Positions 45,462 through 56,149 of a stretch of 64,000 bases of DNA are shown here, piece by piece (position 1 is the stretch's first letter; each line of letters begins with the position of its first letter). The stretch is taken from positions 5,518,001-5,582,000 of the forward strand of contig NW_015622541.1 of NCBI RefSeq assembly GCF_000835495.1, in the 5' to 3' direction. The notes beneath the pieces were generated by a model. That model made no database searches. It saw nothing but the letters and a program-made list of their open reading frames with translations, and was not told where the DNA came from. This stretch comes from Cladophialophora immunda. Taxonomy: Eukaryota > Ascomycota > Eurotiomycetes > Chaetothyriales > Herpotrichiellaceae. The translations under genes and the position numbers were made by a program.

Positions 45462-47491
45462 TCAGAACCGGCGCTTCTTCTTCCCGCCGTCCTGGGCCGC
45501 GATCGTGCGCTTGAGTTCCATCCGGCGCCGGCTCGCGGCCTCTTCGGCCGTTTCCTCTTTCTTCGGTTCTTCCGCTGGCTTCGTGCGGGTCGATGGGGGC
45601 GGGGATCGGCGCTGGCGTTGGCGCGAGGACGGTGATGCGGCAGATGGCGAAGGAGAGGGCGAGGGCGTGGTCGTTGCGTGGGAGTCGTCCTCATTGACAG
45701 GGCCGGGTGGTTTGTCCCGCGCCTGAGGGGACGTGGTTGTTTCTCGCTCCCGTTTCCTCAGACCGCCGAGGCGTCCGAGCCTCCGTTTCGCGGGGCTCTG
45801 TGTCTCGGGGATCATCTTCTCGCCCTTGGACGTCTCCGGTGGTGAAGCCGAGGCGCTTGTTGATGGTGTCGCTTGTTTCTTCCCTCCGAGCCGACCTAGA
45901 CGGCGTCGTTCGTGCGCTGGCGTCGAAGGCTTCGCTTGAGGCGGAGGCGGAGGCGGAGATGGGGATGGTGTTGACGATTTGCCGTTTAGATCGTCAGTCT
46001 CCTCTCCGTCTTCCTCTTCCTCTTGCTCGGGTGTCTTTGATGCACGAGCGGCGGCCACACGTGAATTGCGGGAAGGGAGCTCTTGGTCGGAAGCACTCCC
46101 TGCGGAAGAGGTAGACAGCCTTGATTTCGATGGTGGTGGTGACGGTGAAGACGATGGGGAAACTTTTCTTGGTTTCAGCGCGCCGAGTTTGGATTTCTGC
46201 GTCGAGTGGCTGCTCTTGTTCCGTGGTGCAATGGGCGGTCGTGGTTCTTTCCCAGCACCAGCGGCGTCATCGTCCTCTGAAGCTGTCTCTGTCTCTGTCG
46301 ACGCCGTGGAAGCCCGACGACGCGGAGGAGACTTGGTCTTAGACACAACGACTTGATCTGGGGAGCGCTTCGAGGCTCCAAAGGCTTTCGTAGCGTTTCG
46401 TCGACCCAAACCGCCGATCGTCGAGGGTTGGGTTCGTTTGGGGGCGGGCTCATCGTCTTCGGTCTCCTCGTCCTCTGTCGTTTCATGTGTCGCCTTTGGG
46501 GTATCTTTAGATTTCAGATGTGGAGGAGTCGCTTGACGCTGTGGACATGTCAGGAATGGAGGTTGGACATATGTTGATATGCGACACTTACCTCGAATTC
46601 GTCGCCTGTTGACTCGCTATCTGAATCTGGCTTCTTCCGTGGGACTTTCGTTGACGGCGACCCGATTCGCTTGTTGCTGGTATCGATTTGAGATGACTTA
46701 TCCGTCGAAGGAAGATCTTTCACCCAGTTTTCATGCTCAGCTTTACTGTGGGCGAAGCATTTCTCACAGCCCCGAACGAGGTTGCTCAAACCAGTCCGGT
46801 CTGCTCCCTCGTAGCCATCATCATTGGCAAACTGCCTGGTCCACACTTTCTCGTCAAAACTCGCCATCCCGGGAACATGCTTGTTGGCATCCGCGGCCGA
46901 CACATGGCCGCCTTTGCGTGAAGCAAAGCCCGTGATACCGGGGAAGACCAAGCTCAAGTCAACGGCCGAGTTGCCGACTCTGTCGAGCAGGCGCGAGATG
47001 ATGTGGTCTTTGTCCTTGATGATTCCAAGCAAAGAGTTTATTTTGTTCTGGGAGACGAAGACTTCGTGCAAACTCGGGCGGAGGATTCGTTCCGCCAACT
47101 CCGAAGCTCTTTGGGGATCGAGAGTAAACGCCCACTCAAGGGGCCGGAGAGGACGGGGGAGATCTATCCTTGTTCGCAGCAGCAGCGTCTGCGAGTTCCC
47201 ACGGCCATCGCGAATGACGGAGTTCTCGCCCTCTCCAAGACTTTTGCGGATCTTGGAGAGCAAGACTTCAAACTGGTCCGTTGAGACGGAAGGATCGATG
47301 CTCGTCTGTTGCCGAGCTGCGGCCGCGAGAATGTCATATCTATCTAGCGAGCACTCCCAGATAGAGATCAAGTCGGTCAGCAGGAGAGTAAGCGACTGTT
47401 CTTTGGTGGAGACGGAGTAGAATAGCTTGGGGCACTGCCGCCTAGAGGTGGTCTGGAGTTCTTGCCAGCCTTCACTGGCGGAGTCAGGCAT
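45462..47491 (-). CDS. NHEJ1: XLF/Nej1 end-joining factor (XRCC4-like factor)
   Basis: This is a non-homologous end-joining protein of the XLF (XRCC4-like factor) family, which acts with Ku and DNA ligase IV at double-strand breaks. Exons 47491-46592 and 46538-45462 join in phase 0 to 658 residues. The N-terminus has the XLF head (GWQELQTTSRRQCPKLFYSV, then LTLLLTDLISIWECSLDR and IDPSVSTDQFEVLLSKI), and a helical stalk region follows (LAERILRPSLHEVFVSQNKINSLL). The C-terminal half is disordered and charged. It repeats LGRLGG-type words several times and ends in KKKRRF, matching the Ku-binding motif at the XLF tail. The length is about double that of human XLF, mainly from the tail. The start was set at the first ATG before the head domain (47491). 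Confidence 0.9.
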
Positions 47492-48214
47492 TCTGAGAAG
47501 GCGGAGTTGTTCACATGCTGCTGCTGAGAAATGTGTTGGGGACAACAGCTGCCGTGCAGCCTTGTCGCATCTAGTGCCGTGTGTGACGAGGTGTCGAAGG
47601 CTGAAGCCATATTAAACCCGAGGAGGACGAAATGAGCCAATGGAGGCGAAGGCTTGGCAGCCTGATAGTCACAAGGCTTCCAACGTCGTCTCTTCCCTTT
47701 CTCACTCTGATTTCCTGTCAACAACGATTCCGAAAGGCAGATACGCTTTCTCATGGTTGTCTGGTCATTATACCAGACTGCCAAATCATTTGCCGCCAAC
47801 CTTGGCTGGTCGATCGGGGTTGTTTCATGGCTGCTGAGGTCGGCGGCTAAGTCGCTTCCACAAACAGCGTCCACCGCACGCACAATGCATCTTGTCCAGA
47901 AGGATGCGCCACAGATTATTACTGGCCAGCATCCCGATGTCTTACACTAGATTCCAAGTAAGTTCTCAATATGTGGCCAAAAAAGCAATGTTAGAACATC
48001 TGGCCCCCATGAAGACCAGCTGCAACTTTCGGCCGTTTCCTGCAGGCCAGGCTATATCATATCATATTTGCCATTACCAGTCTAGGATTCACGGTCTGCC
48101 TGGCTTGTTGTATTGTCGGTCTCACTCTCTAGATCTCTATTCTTGACTGATGACGGTATCTCGACTCTCTCTTCCCGGACCACAGCGAATCAAAGTGACT
48201 GCTCGCCGCTCACC
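47492..48214. other. Divergent promoter region between XLF and a membrane-protein gene
   Basis: The XLF gene (minus) and the membrane-protein gene (plus) start on either side of this 723-base region. No gene is supported in it and no site was identified with confidence. Confidence 0.5.
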
Positions 48215-50069
48215 ATGTCGGCAAAGCGTTTTGGAAACGTTGCTGTCAGTGAAATCAAAGACTTCCGGAGGTTCCGACATATTCATTGGCGAGCACCAAC
48301 CGTTATGGGCGCTGGTTTCCTCGCCGGCATTACCCTCATGGCGTCGCACCACGCATTATACCAGAGCCTCAGTGGGCAACCTGCAGACAACGCTCTATTG
48401 CAGCTGTGGGCTATTCGTGCGGGCACCGCGCTGGCCTTCCTGTCCAGGCTCTGTCTAGCTGTCGGGACGGGAGTCGCGTATGATCAGTGGATGTGGGTCA
48501 ATCTGCACGCGAAGCCGCACGAAATCGGCTCTTTGGACTCGATGTTTGCGATATTGGGCAATGCTTTCGAGTTTCTGGCTGTTCGCATATGGTGGCGGAG
48601 GCCAATTCTTGCCCTTTTGGCAGCTATGACTTGGTGGGATTCTTCACATCATAACACAAAATGGGATTCTAACAGATCCAGGCTCCTCCCAATCTCTGCC
48701 ATCATCACTCCAGGCACCCTCTCTGTGCAGCCTGTCCTGGTCTCCGAAACCGGGGCTCTAGTCGTCCCTCAGCGGTCCTTCACAACTGACAGCAACCTCT
48801 TCTGCGGCGTCATAACTGACGCCAACACAACAACCTACGCCTCCATGTCCACGGGCCTGTCGAATCCGACGTTCGCCACAGTCCTCTCCAACAGTGTTCT
48901 TCCGCTCGAGTCCTCCAGCACAAACCTAACCTTCAACCTTCAATTCTTCGGCCCGGCCGTCAGCTGCGACATGTCGAGCGACGAAGAATTTTCATGGGCC
49001 AAAAGGGCCATGCTCGAGTACGAGAATATGACGGACACGAGAGTGTTCTATTTTGGCTGGGCACCTCAGCCCGGATGGGGACCTGACGTGAATGGCTCAT
49101 TCTTCGCCTCCACGGACGTGCAGATCGGGAACAACCGATTAGATTTTGTCTCGAAAGACGCTGCTCGGGTGTTTATTTATCTCAACACCACGGGCGTCGA
49201 CGAGTCAGGCAACCGCATCCCAGACTTTGTCGGCAAAGCAGAGGCGCAGATGATGACCTGTGCATTGTACAACGCGTCCTACGACGCTCATTTCGAGGTG
49301 AAGAGCACGGGCGCACAATTCGTCACCGCCTCTCCAAAGTTCGAGAATTGGATGCCGGCGCTCAGCTCGATGGAGGGGACGCTACAGGATCCTCGGGTCC
49401 GTCAACAGATGAACATGCAAGCCGTCATGGAATCCTTTGTCATGATGATCGGTGGGCCCATCACGTACTCCAACGACATCTCTTTCCCGACGACCAACTC
49501 CGTCTACGCTCCCGGAATGAATCAGGCCTTGTTCCCTGCGCGGCCGGGCCTGAACCAAACGGACTTGACGCTCCTTCAGGCCAAGCAGAATGAGATGCTG
49601 TTTCGGAACATTACGCTGAGCATGCGGTACGGCGTTGTCTCTGGGTATGTTTGTACATTCGCACATCAACATTTCTATTCTCCGCTTCGAGACGCAAGTC
49701 AGCTGACTTGTGCAAAACAGGACCGTTGGTGAAGACCAGACAACAGCCTCAGCGGTGCGACAAAGGTTCGAATCACAGTTTGTCTATGAGCCGCGAGCAC
49801 TGCTCGTGGCTTATGGACTAAGCGCTTTCTTCGCACTGATCTGTGTCCTGTTGGGTGTGCACGCGTTGCTCCACAACGGCGCTTCGTACACGAATTCATT
49901 CTCGACCATCGTGAGAGTTACGAGAGATCCGGCTCTTTCGCGACTGATCGCGGACGAAGGTGATCTTCAGGGTGCCGAGCCGGTGCCGAAACATATTCAC
50001 AGGGCAGAGGTGCGGTTGGGCAGGAGCGCGAAGTCTGTCTCGCCGAGTTACTCTTCCAGCTGGATTTGA
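48215..50069 (+). CDS. Multispanning membrane protein with large glycosylated lumenal loop, unknown function
   Basis: This is a fungal integral membrane protein of unknown role. Exons 48215-48633, 48682-49644 and 49721-50069 join in frame to 576 residues. Three N-terminal helices (from GAGFLAGITLMASHHALY, ALAFLSRLCLAVGTG and PILALLAAM) precede a long extracytosolic domain with at least eight N-glycosylation motifs (e.g. NTT, NLT, NMT, NGS, NAS, NQT, NIT). A fourth helix (LLVAYGLSAFFALICVLLGVHALLH) comes near the C-terminus. The start at 48215 (CTCACCATG) is preferred. The first intron is 48 bases and in frame, with a weak donor (GTGGGA) but a CTAAC branch site. Retaining it adds 16 residues. 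Similar fungal proteins carry misleading labels such as formylmethionine deformylase-like. Nothing here shows an enzyme. Confidence 0.78.
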
Positions 50070-50149
50070 GGACATTCACCGTAACGGCTCTGACGGCACG
50101 ATAATAGCGATGCGATTTATATTGGTTGGATGCCACAAAGTTGTCCTTG

Positions 50150-52148
50150 CTAGAGCGCCATGTCTGGTGGCGGTATATAGAAATCCCCCAATTCGTTGAA
50201 CAACGAGTCCCAATCAATCAGATCACCTCCAGAGTACTCGAAAGCCAGGTTATCCGGGTACGGTTGCGTGGCAAATGCGCCGGAAGGCTGCGTGCGATCA
50301 CTCGCGGCAGCAAGGCGTTCACTGAGAGATTGTGCGGGCTTCTCGAGCCCAAATTGCTCTTTCAGCCGCCTTATGGTGTCCCACATGATGCTGGACGCCA
50401 TCCTGGACTTCGTCCTCAGTGCGAAGCCATTTCCCTCTCGTTTTAACGGATGTTGGCTGAGGTAGGAGATGGTGGTACAAGTTCTCGTGAGGTAGTCATG
50501 CTCCGTGACGGTGCAGGCGTGAAGCGTATTCCAGGCCTGGCCGATCGCTTTCCTAGTGGCAGCGAGGTCGACCAGTGGGTGCTCGCTATCTCTGAGCATC
50601 AAGAGGAAGAACGTTGCCGCAATGAGGGATTCCTTCGTATGCACGCTCCAGGAGATGATTTCGTCTTCGGCATTATTGGCTATGTTGATGAGCTTCAACC
50701 CTGTCGCGAGAGCCGGGCCTATGAATTCGTCCACATTAGAGTGTCGGCCGTTTTCACTCGTGGTGTTTGAGGAGGTGATTGCGTAAATATACAGGTTCAG
50801 CTTGGATCCAAGGAAAAGCACTTCCTCGTGCGGCGACCATAAAAGGCCATGCGTCGATTCCATTAGAGAGAATTCTTTCTCGAACATGTGGATGGCCGAA
50901 ATCGAGCTTTGGAGGACGCCCGCCGGACTAAGATCGGAATTGCCTAGGGTAGTGTTTGTTCGGTACGACAGATACGCGATCTGGAGCTGTTGTTTGAGTC
51001 GAGACGGGATGGCGGGAGAGGGCGACGACAACGCTTCAAGGATGGTATGGTCGATTGGTGTGGTGCATGGAACACCGATTCTGCGGCTTGCCCTGCACAC
51101 AGTCATTAGTGGATAAATCAGATATTACGCGGAGGCATACATCTCATTCACGATGAAACAGGCAATCCATGCCTTCCTTCTAGGCACAATGGCATCTTCA
51201 TCGAATTTGGAGCCGTAAATAAAATCGTTGCTGTATTCCGGTCGATGCAAGCCTATTTGGAGGGCTGCGTGAGTGGCAATCCCGCTGTAGGTCCAAGACA
51301 GGTCGGTCCAACTTCTGTCATCCCCTCCTGCCCAGGTACCGAGGAGCAACAGAGCCTGGATCATTTCAACGGATCGATTTGCAAGGTATTCGGGACTTAG
51401 GACAAGCCTCTTGAGCGGCTGGCTAAGTTTGGAATACAAGCTGGCGTGCTGACGGCTTTTTGCAGACACCAGGATAATGCTCCAGAATAGAGGAGGCCAT
51501 TTCTTAGACGACCTCAACGTGATCGAGGGTGCGGACAAGATGGGAAATCGTGGATGGTGATGGATGTAGTAGCTTATGGTCAGGTTAGAATGCGATGCTG
51601 AACAACTTCACGATGAAACGCACCGCTCAAACAGTTCAACGATGGAGTCGGGCTGAATTGTGATGTTTTCCAGAGTCGCTGGTTCGAGTTCTCCGGCAAA
51701 GCTTGCGAAAGGGAAAGTAGTGAAGTCCTCTTCGCCTCCAGGCTGGCGTGCTTGCGGTTCTGTCGATGCTCTGTCAGAAGCAGACGGCGCATGTTCCAGC
51801 TTCTGTTTCGCATGGAGCAGCTCCTCTTCCAGCCTCTCAATGCGTCTGGGGTCAAGTCAGACAATGCCATCCAGGGAACGCGACTGACTTACTCCTGGCG
51901 CTTCTCCCGCCGAAAAGAAGAATCGATCAGACATCGTGCTCCGGTTCTGCTGCATCTACTGCAGGGAGCAGGGAATGTTTGACTGGAGTCACATTTCAGC
52001 TGCACGAGAGGTCAATGATTTTGATTCATCTTGCATATCGAGAAGAAGCCGCACTGGACACCAACGCGTTTTGTGCTCGGCCTACCTTCAGCTGGCGGCA
52101 TTGTGTGCAAGCCGGGCCCTTATTTCGAGATTTCTGGATTTTGTCCAT
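50150..52148 (-). CDS. Zn2Cys6 transcription factor with coiled coil, five exons
   Basis: This is a nuclear zinc-cluster regulator of 588 residues in five exons: 52148-52086, 51999-51893, 51845-51624, 51572-51141 and 51092-50150. All joins are in frame. The start MDKIQKSRNKGPAC places the cluster at C14, C17, C24, C34, C37 and C44 (CX2CX6CX9CX2CX6C), split by an intron after CRQLK. A helix for dimer formation follows (EKRQERIERLEEELLHAKQKLEHA). The regulatory region has VELFERYYIHHHPRFPIL, MIQALLLLGTWAGG and ATHAALQIGLHRPEY, and the C-terminal part includes ESLIAATFFLLMLRDSEHP and YLSQHPL. Its class (PILSA/HPRF, then GLHRPE) is common in fungal regulators of unknown target. Its 3' end lies 80 bases from the convergent membrane-protein gene. 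Confidence 0.9.
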
Positions 52149-52472
52149 AGTCTGCATGATGAAACATCAACCATGTGACAGGGGAGCGGCGAAGGCATTT
52201 CGGTGACCTAGATGCAGACGAACCAACAGGCACATCTCAAAACGGCAGATGTTCACCTGTGGAGAGATCATGGCATGAGCTTCAGGTCGGCAGGCGTAGC
52301 AACGGCTGTCAAACTCGTCGAGTTCAACTCTGCCGAGGTTTAGCCATCCTGCGCCTTTGCCCGCCTTTTTTGTTCAACAGGCAGGAATCTTGACCTGAAG
52401 AAGAGCACATCTTGCAGTGACGATTAATTTCCAGGCAGTTGTTGACTCGCTATCGAGTCTCAACACGTAAAC
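52149..52472. promoter_or_regulatory. Short divergent promoter between Zn2Cys6 regulator and cactin
   Basis: The two start codons at 52148 (minus) and 52473 (plus) are only 324 bases apart, so both genes likely share this promoter. The region is moderately AT-balanced. No clear TATA box or known site could be fixed. Confidence 0.5.
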
Positions 52473-54116
52473 ATGACCGACCTTCCGCAAGCCCACAAAA
52501 GAAAACGATCCCAATCTCCTCCACCATGGCGACGGCGTGACGACAACAGACAATATCGAGACCGGGATGGTCCAGGGAGGCGAGACCATGGCCAGCCTCA
52601 GCGATGGTCTCACAAGGACCAAATGAGAATCAACCAGATGCAGGAAGATGAGCGCATGAGAGAGTGGGTTGCGCAAGAGGATGACTTCGTTCTCAAGCAG
52701 GCTAAGAAGAAGGCAGACATCCGCGTCAAGGAAGGGCGAGCGAAACCCATCGACTGGTTGGCAGTAACCCTCCGTGTGGTCGACCCTACCCGAAACCCAT
52801 TGGATGATGAGGTCGACGAGAAAGATCTGGATTTTGTAGACCCGGACTCCGTGTTTGACGGGCTCTCTGAAAGCCAGCTTTCTGACCTGCGCAAGGATAT
52901 TGAGACCTACATGAATCTGGAGACAAACAGGAAAAACAGGGACTATTGGCAGACCATGCAGATCATTTGCAAGGACAGGCAGAAGAAGCTACGTGCGTCA
53001 GGTCCAGAAGGAAGGGCAATGAGCTCTGTGGCGTCGGACATTGACAAGCTATTGAGTCCTAAGTCGTACGAGCAGCTGGAGGCATTGGAAGGACAGATCA
53101 GAACCAAGCTGGATTCTGACGAGCCTATAGACACGGATTACTGGCAACAGTTGCTGGACAGCTTGCTTGTTTGGAAGGCAAAAGCGAAACTCAAGAAGGT
53201 CTGCCAGGATGTTCTCGAGTCGCGGCTGAAGAACCTGAGACAAGAGAATGAGCAGAAAGCAGCCTCAGCACAACAACAACTTCGGAATGCTGGAATCGAG
53301 CCCGCAGCTCCCGTCCAGTATTCGAAAGAACTGGATCCAGATCCGTTGCTGGAGATTCCGACCAAAGACAAAACCCTGGAAGTCCAGGATGAGAGTACAT
53401 TCCTACAGAATGTGGCAGCAAGCAGAAGGAAAGTCGTACACATGGGCTATGTCCCAGCGCCGAAAACAGGTGCCGCTGCGGCCTCCGCAAGCTCGGCCTC
53501 AATACAGCCTCGTCCAGCCGCGCAACAATCGAAACCCGTCGATCCCACCAGCCGATTCGACCACTCGACAGACGACCTGTCCTCCACAACAAAGGCCCTT
53601 TTCGACCGCGAAGTCGCCAAAGGCGTCAGTGAGAACGAAGAGATCTTTGCTGGTGAAGAGGAGACCTCGTCCGAATCCCAGCCGCTCTGGATGCAGCAAT
53701 ATGGCGGCAAATACCGTCCGCGGAAACCGAAATACTTCAACCGCGTCCAGATGGGCTACGAATGGAACAAGTACAACCAAACCCACTACGACCACGACAA
53801 CCCTCCGCCGAAGGTGGTCCAGGGTTACAAATTTCACATCTTCTATCCCGATCTCATCGACCCAACGAAAGCACCCACGTATAAGATCATCCGTGAAGGA
53901 GGAAGAAAGAAGGGCCAAACGATGGCTCCAGCGGGCGAAGAAGACACTTGCATCATCAGGTTTATGAGCGGGCCGCCATACGAGGATATTGCGTTTAGGA
54001 TTGTGGACCGAGATTGGGATTACAGCGCGAAGCATGACCGGGGGTTCAAGAGCACATTCGAAAAGGGGGTATTGACGCTGCATTTCACCTTTAAGCGGGT
54101 GGTGTACCGGAAGTAA
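52473..54116 (+). CDS. CACTIN: Cactin homologue, spliceosome-associated protein
   Basis: This is a single-exon gene of 547 residues. Cactin is a conserved nuclear protein that associates with spliceosome complexes and aids splice-site choice. The N-terminus is arginine- and serine-rich (KRKRSQSPPPWRRRDD). The middle region has the helical cactin segment WVAQEDDFVLKQAKKKADIRVKEGRAKPIDWLAV and later YWQTMQIICKDRQKK. The C-terminal cactus-binding-type domain is complete: PRKPKYFNRVQMGYEWNKYNQTHYDHDNPPPKVVQGYKF, then FYPDLIDPTKAPTY, TCIIRFMSGPPYEDIAFRIV, and the final TLHFTFKRVVYRK. It is the shorter fungal form. It shares a promoter with the Zn2Cys6 gene next to it. Confidence 0.95.
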   Translation: MTDLPQAHKRKRSQSPPPWRRRDDNRQYRDRDGPGRRDHGQPQRWSHKDQMRINQMQEDERMREWVAQEDDFVLKQAKKKADIRVKEGRAKPIDWLAVTLRVVDPTRNPLDDEVDEKDLDFVDPDSVFDGLSESQLSDLRKDIETYMNLETNRKNRDYWQTMQIICKDRQKKLRASGPEGRAMSSVASDIDKLLSPKSYEQLEALEGQIRTKLDSDEPIDTDYWQQLLDSLLVWKAKAKLKKVCQDVLESRLKNLRQENEQKAASAQQQLRNAGIEPAAPVQYSKELDPDPLLEIPTKDKTLEVQDESTFLQNVAASRRKVVHMGYVPAPKTGAAAASASSASIQPRPAAQQSKPVDPTSRFDHSTDDLSSTTKALFDREVAKGVSENEEIFAGEEETSSESQPLWMQQYGGKYRPRKPKYFNRVQMGYEWNKYNQTHYDHDNPPPKVVQGYKFHIFYPDLIDPTKAPTYKIIREGGRKKGQTMAPAGEEDTCIIRFMSGPPYEDIAFRIVDRDWDYSAKHDRGFKSTFEKGVLTLHFTFKRVVYRK

Positions 54117-56149
54117 GGAAACATGATCTTGCGTCAGCAGAGATATGCACGGACAGACACCTGGCTCAGGACAGGGCTGACTGAGGCTGATGAGGCTGAG
54201 GACTGGCCGAGTGCCTTATGTGAGGGCCTCAAACGCAATGCTGATACCATCCTCCTTTTCGCACGCGAAGAAGGACGTTGTGTACAGAGTACTGCTCCCA
54301 TATATTCGGCGCCCGACCGACGAACACAGAAAAGCGTGTTGTGATCTGATTAATTAATCAATCAATCAAAGAGTACCTGACCTTTAACCAACGCAGCCCA
54401 CGATCCAAGATCTGCCGTAGGCGTGCAAGATTTTTTTTTTTTTCCACCTCTTGGTTTTTCGTTCGGGATTCCCTTCTCGTCCCTCCTATTCTTTTCAGCC
54501 CTGACCTGGGAGGGGCGAAAAAAAGGGGGGGGGGTGAGAGAAGCGAGAAAGCGGCATCCTACGGACGCGGCGCTGATTTCCTTGATACCGAATCTCGCTT
54601 TTGCTGCCTAGAGGTATACTTGCAGCAAGTAAGAAGGGAAAACAAGGGGCGTTGACAGCGCTGAAAAGGTTATGCTGCCTTCTCCTCGATGCCCAGCTAG
54701 ACCCCTCAGTCCTGGTAGGTGAAGGGCTTAATGCAACTCTTGGGAGCACAGAGGGCAGAACGAAGGACGTAATAGCACGCGGGACGAAAGTGAGGCCACA
54801 AGCTTTCTCTCTCGATGCTTACGTACCTACAGCGAGTGTAGTGAGTCTGCAGATACTGATCAGCCGGCCGATCCCAGCGACTTGAAAAGTAACGTTCTTG
54901 ATAAGGCGACGGGCCGGAGAGACTGTTGTCGCTGCAGCCAGTACGGAGTATACAAGTGATATACGAGGGAATGAATAGTTGATTCCCCTCTCCCACCCCC
55001 CTCGTCGCTCCCCTCACTCCCACGACGTAGATCCGTCGATCTGCTTGGCCTTGCAAGGCTCCATGACGTCGACTGAACTCTGAAAGTTCTACAACGTAAT
55101 AGTACCCTAGCGAACGAGCTGGGTAGATACCTGGGTAGGCGTCTAGGTTGGCCAAGGTAGCTAGCTAGCCATGCGATAACCCAACCCAGGCGGGGGGAGT
55201 GGCGCCAAAAAGATGAACGGAGAACCTCAGCAAAAGATGGCTGCCAGGCCGCTCGCCAGACTGCAGACCGCAGACCACAGATTGCAGAATGGAGATATCA
55301 CGACCCCCCCTCTCCCCCTTCTTCCGGGGGTGCGTCTACTCCCGTCCGTTTGTTGCTGGGGGCGGTATGAGGAGACCAGAAAGAAAGAACCAAAGGGCGG
55401 ACCACCGGTTGGAGCGGCTTCTTCGAAACCACGCAAGCTCGGCCGTTACGATAGGGCGACCAGACTGACTGAGTCTGCATCGTAGTAATAAGTATGTAGG
55501 TCGTAGTCATCCATGGCACCTATTGCTAGTTTCTAGGAGGTTCAGTGCTGTGTTGTCTTGTGTTGTCTTGACGTCGAGCTGACAAAGCGTGCTCACTTGC
55601 CTGCTATAGGTTGACAATGTTCTCGATCTTGCGCTCGGCAGAGACGCTGCGGTGAGTGAGCGGAACTGTAGTGGTAGTGGCAGTGGTAGGGCCGCCGTGT
55701 GTCAGACTCCTTCTCCCTTCTCCCTTTCCCTTTGGTGCTCTGATGGAGGAAGGGAGCGGGCGTGCAAAGAGTTGGCCAGATAGCTGGGGGAGCAACTTGT
55801 TGGCCACGAATCTCGAACGGAGAGCACGCGACACCAAAGTTCAGCTCCTCAAGAACGGTTGGAAAAGGCCTTCATCTCATTAATATGTCTACCACCTTTG
55901 CGGAATTGCCAGAGTGTCGCTCTAACGTCGACTCGTCGCCTCAAACTCCCGCTCTCTGTTTCAGGTCTCAGATGCCATAGGGGATATCCAATGCAGCACG
56001 CTCGAACGAGTAAAAAGTCATCCATGCACAAGGACTTTTGAAATACATGTCCCATCACCTCAAGCCAAACTCATTAAACCACGTGCGCTCACCATTCCAT
56101 TAAATGTAGTCAATAGAAATAGTAGTACAGATGAATCTGATGAGCGAAC
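54117..56149. other. Convergent gene-poor region, about 2.0 kb
   Basis: No gene is supported between the cactin gene and the 3' end of the membrane-protein gene. A poly-T run (about 54431-54443), a poly-G run (about 54525-54534) and CCTAGGTA-like words (55105-55170) occur. Frames on both strands are short and the longest (149 codons at 54706-55155) has no recognisable feature. Confidence 0.5.
55105..55170 (+). repeat. Second cluster of CTAGGT/GGTAGAT-type words
   Basis: The words ACCCTAG, GGGTAGATACCTGGGTAGG, TCTAGG and GGTAGCTAGCTAGCC occur within 70 bases. They match the cluster upstream of Rtc1. Confidence 0.55.

Noticed and set aside
53499..54083. Minus-strand frame of 194 codons within the cactin gene
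   Set aside because: It is antisense to the conserved C-terminal domain of cactin, and its sequence is valine-rich without family marks.
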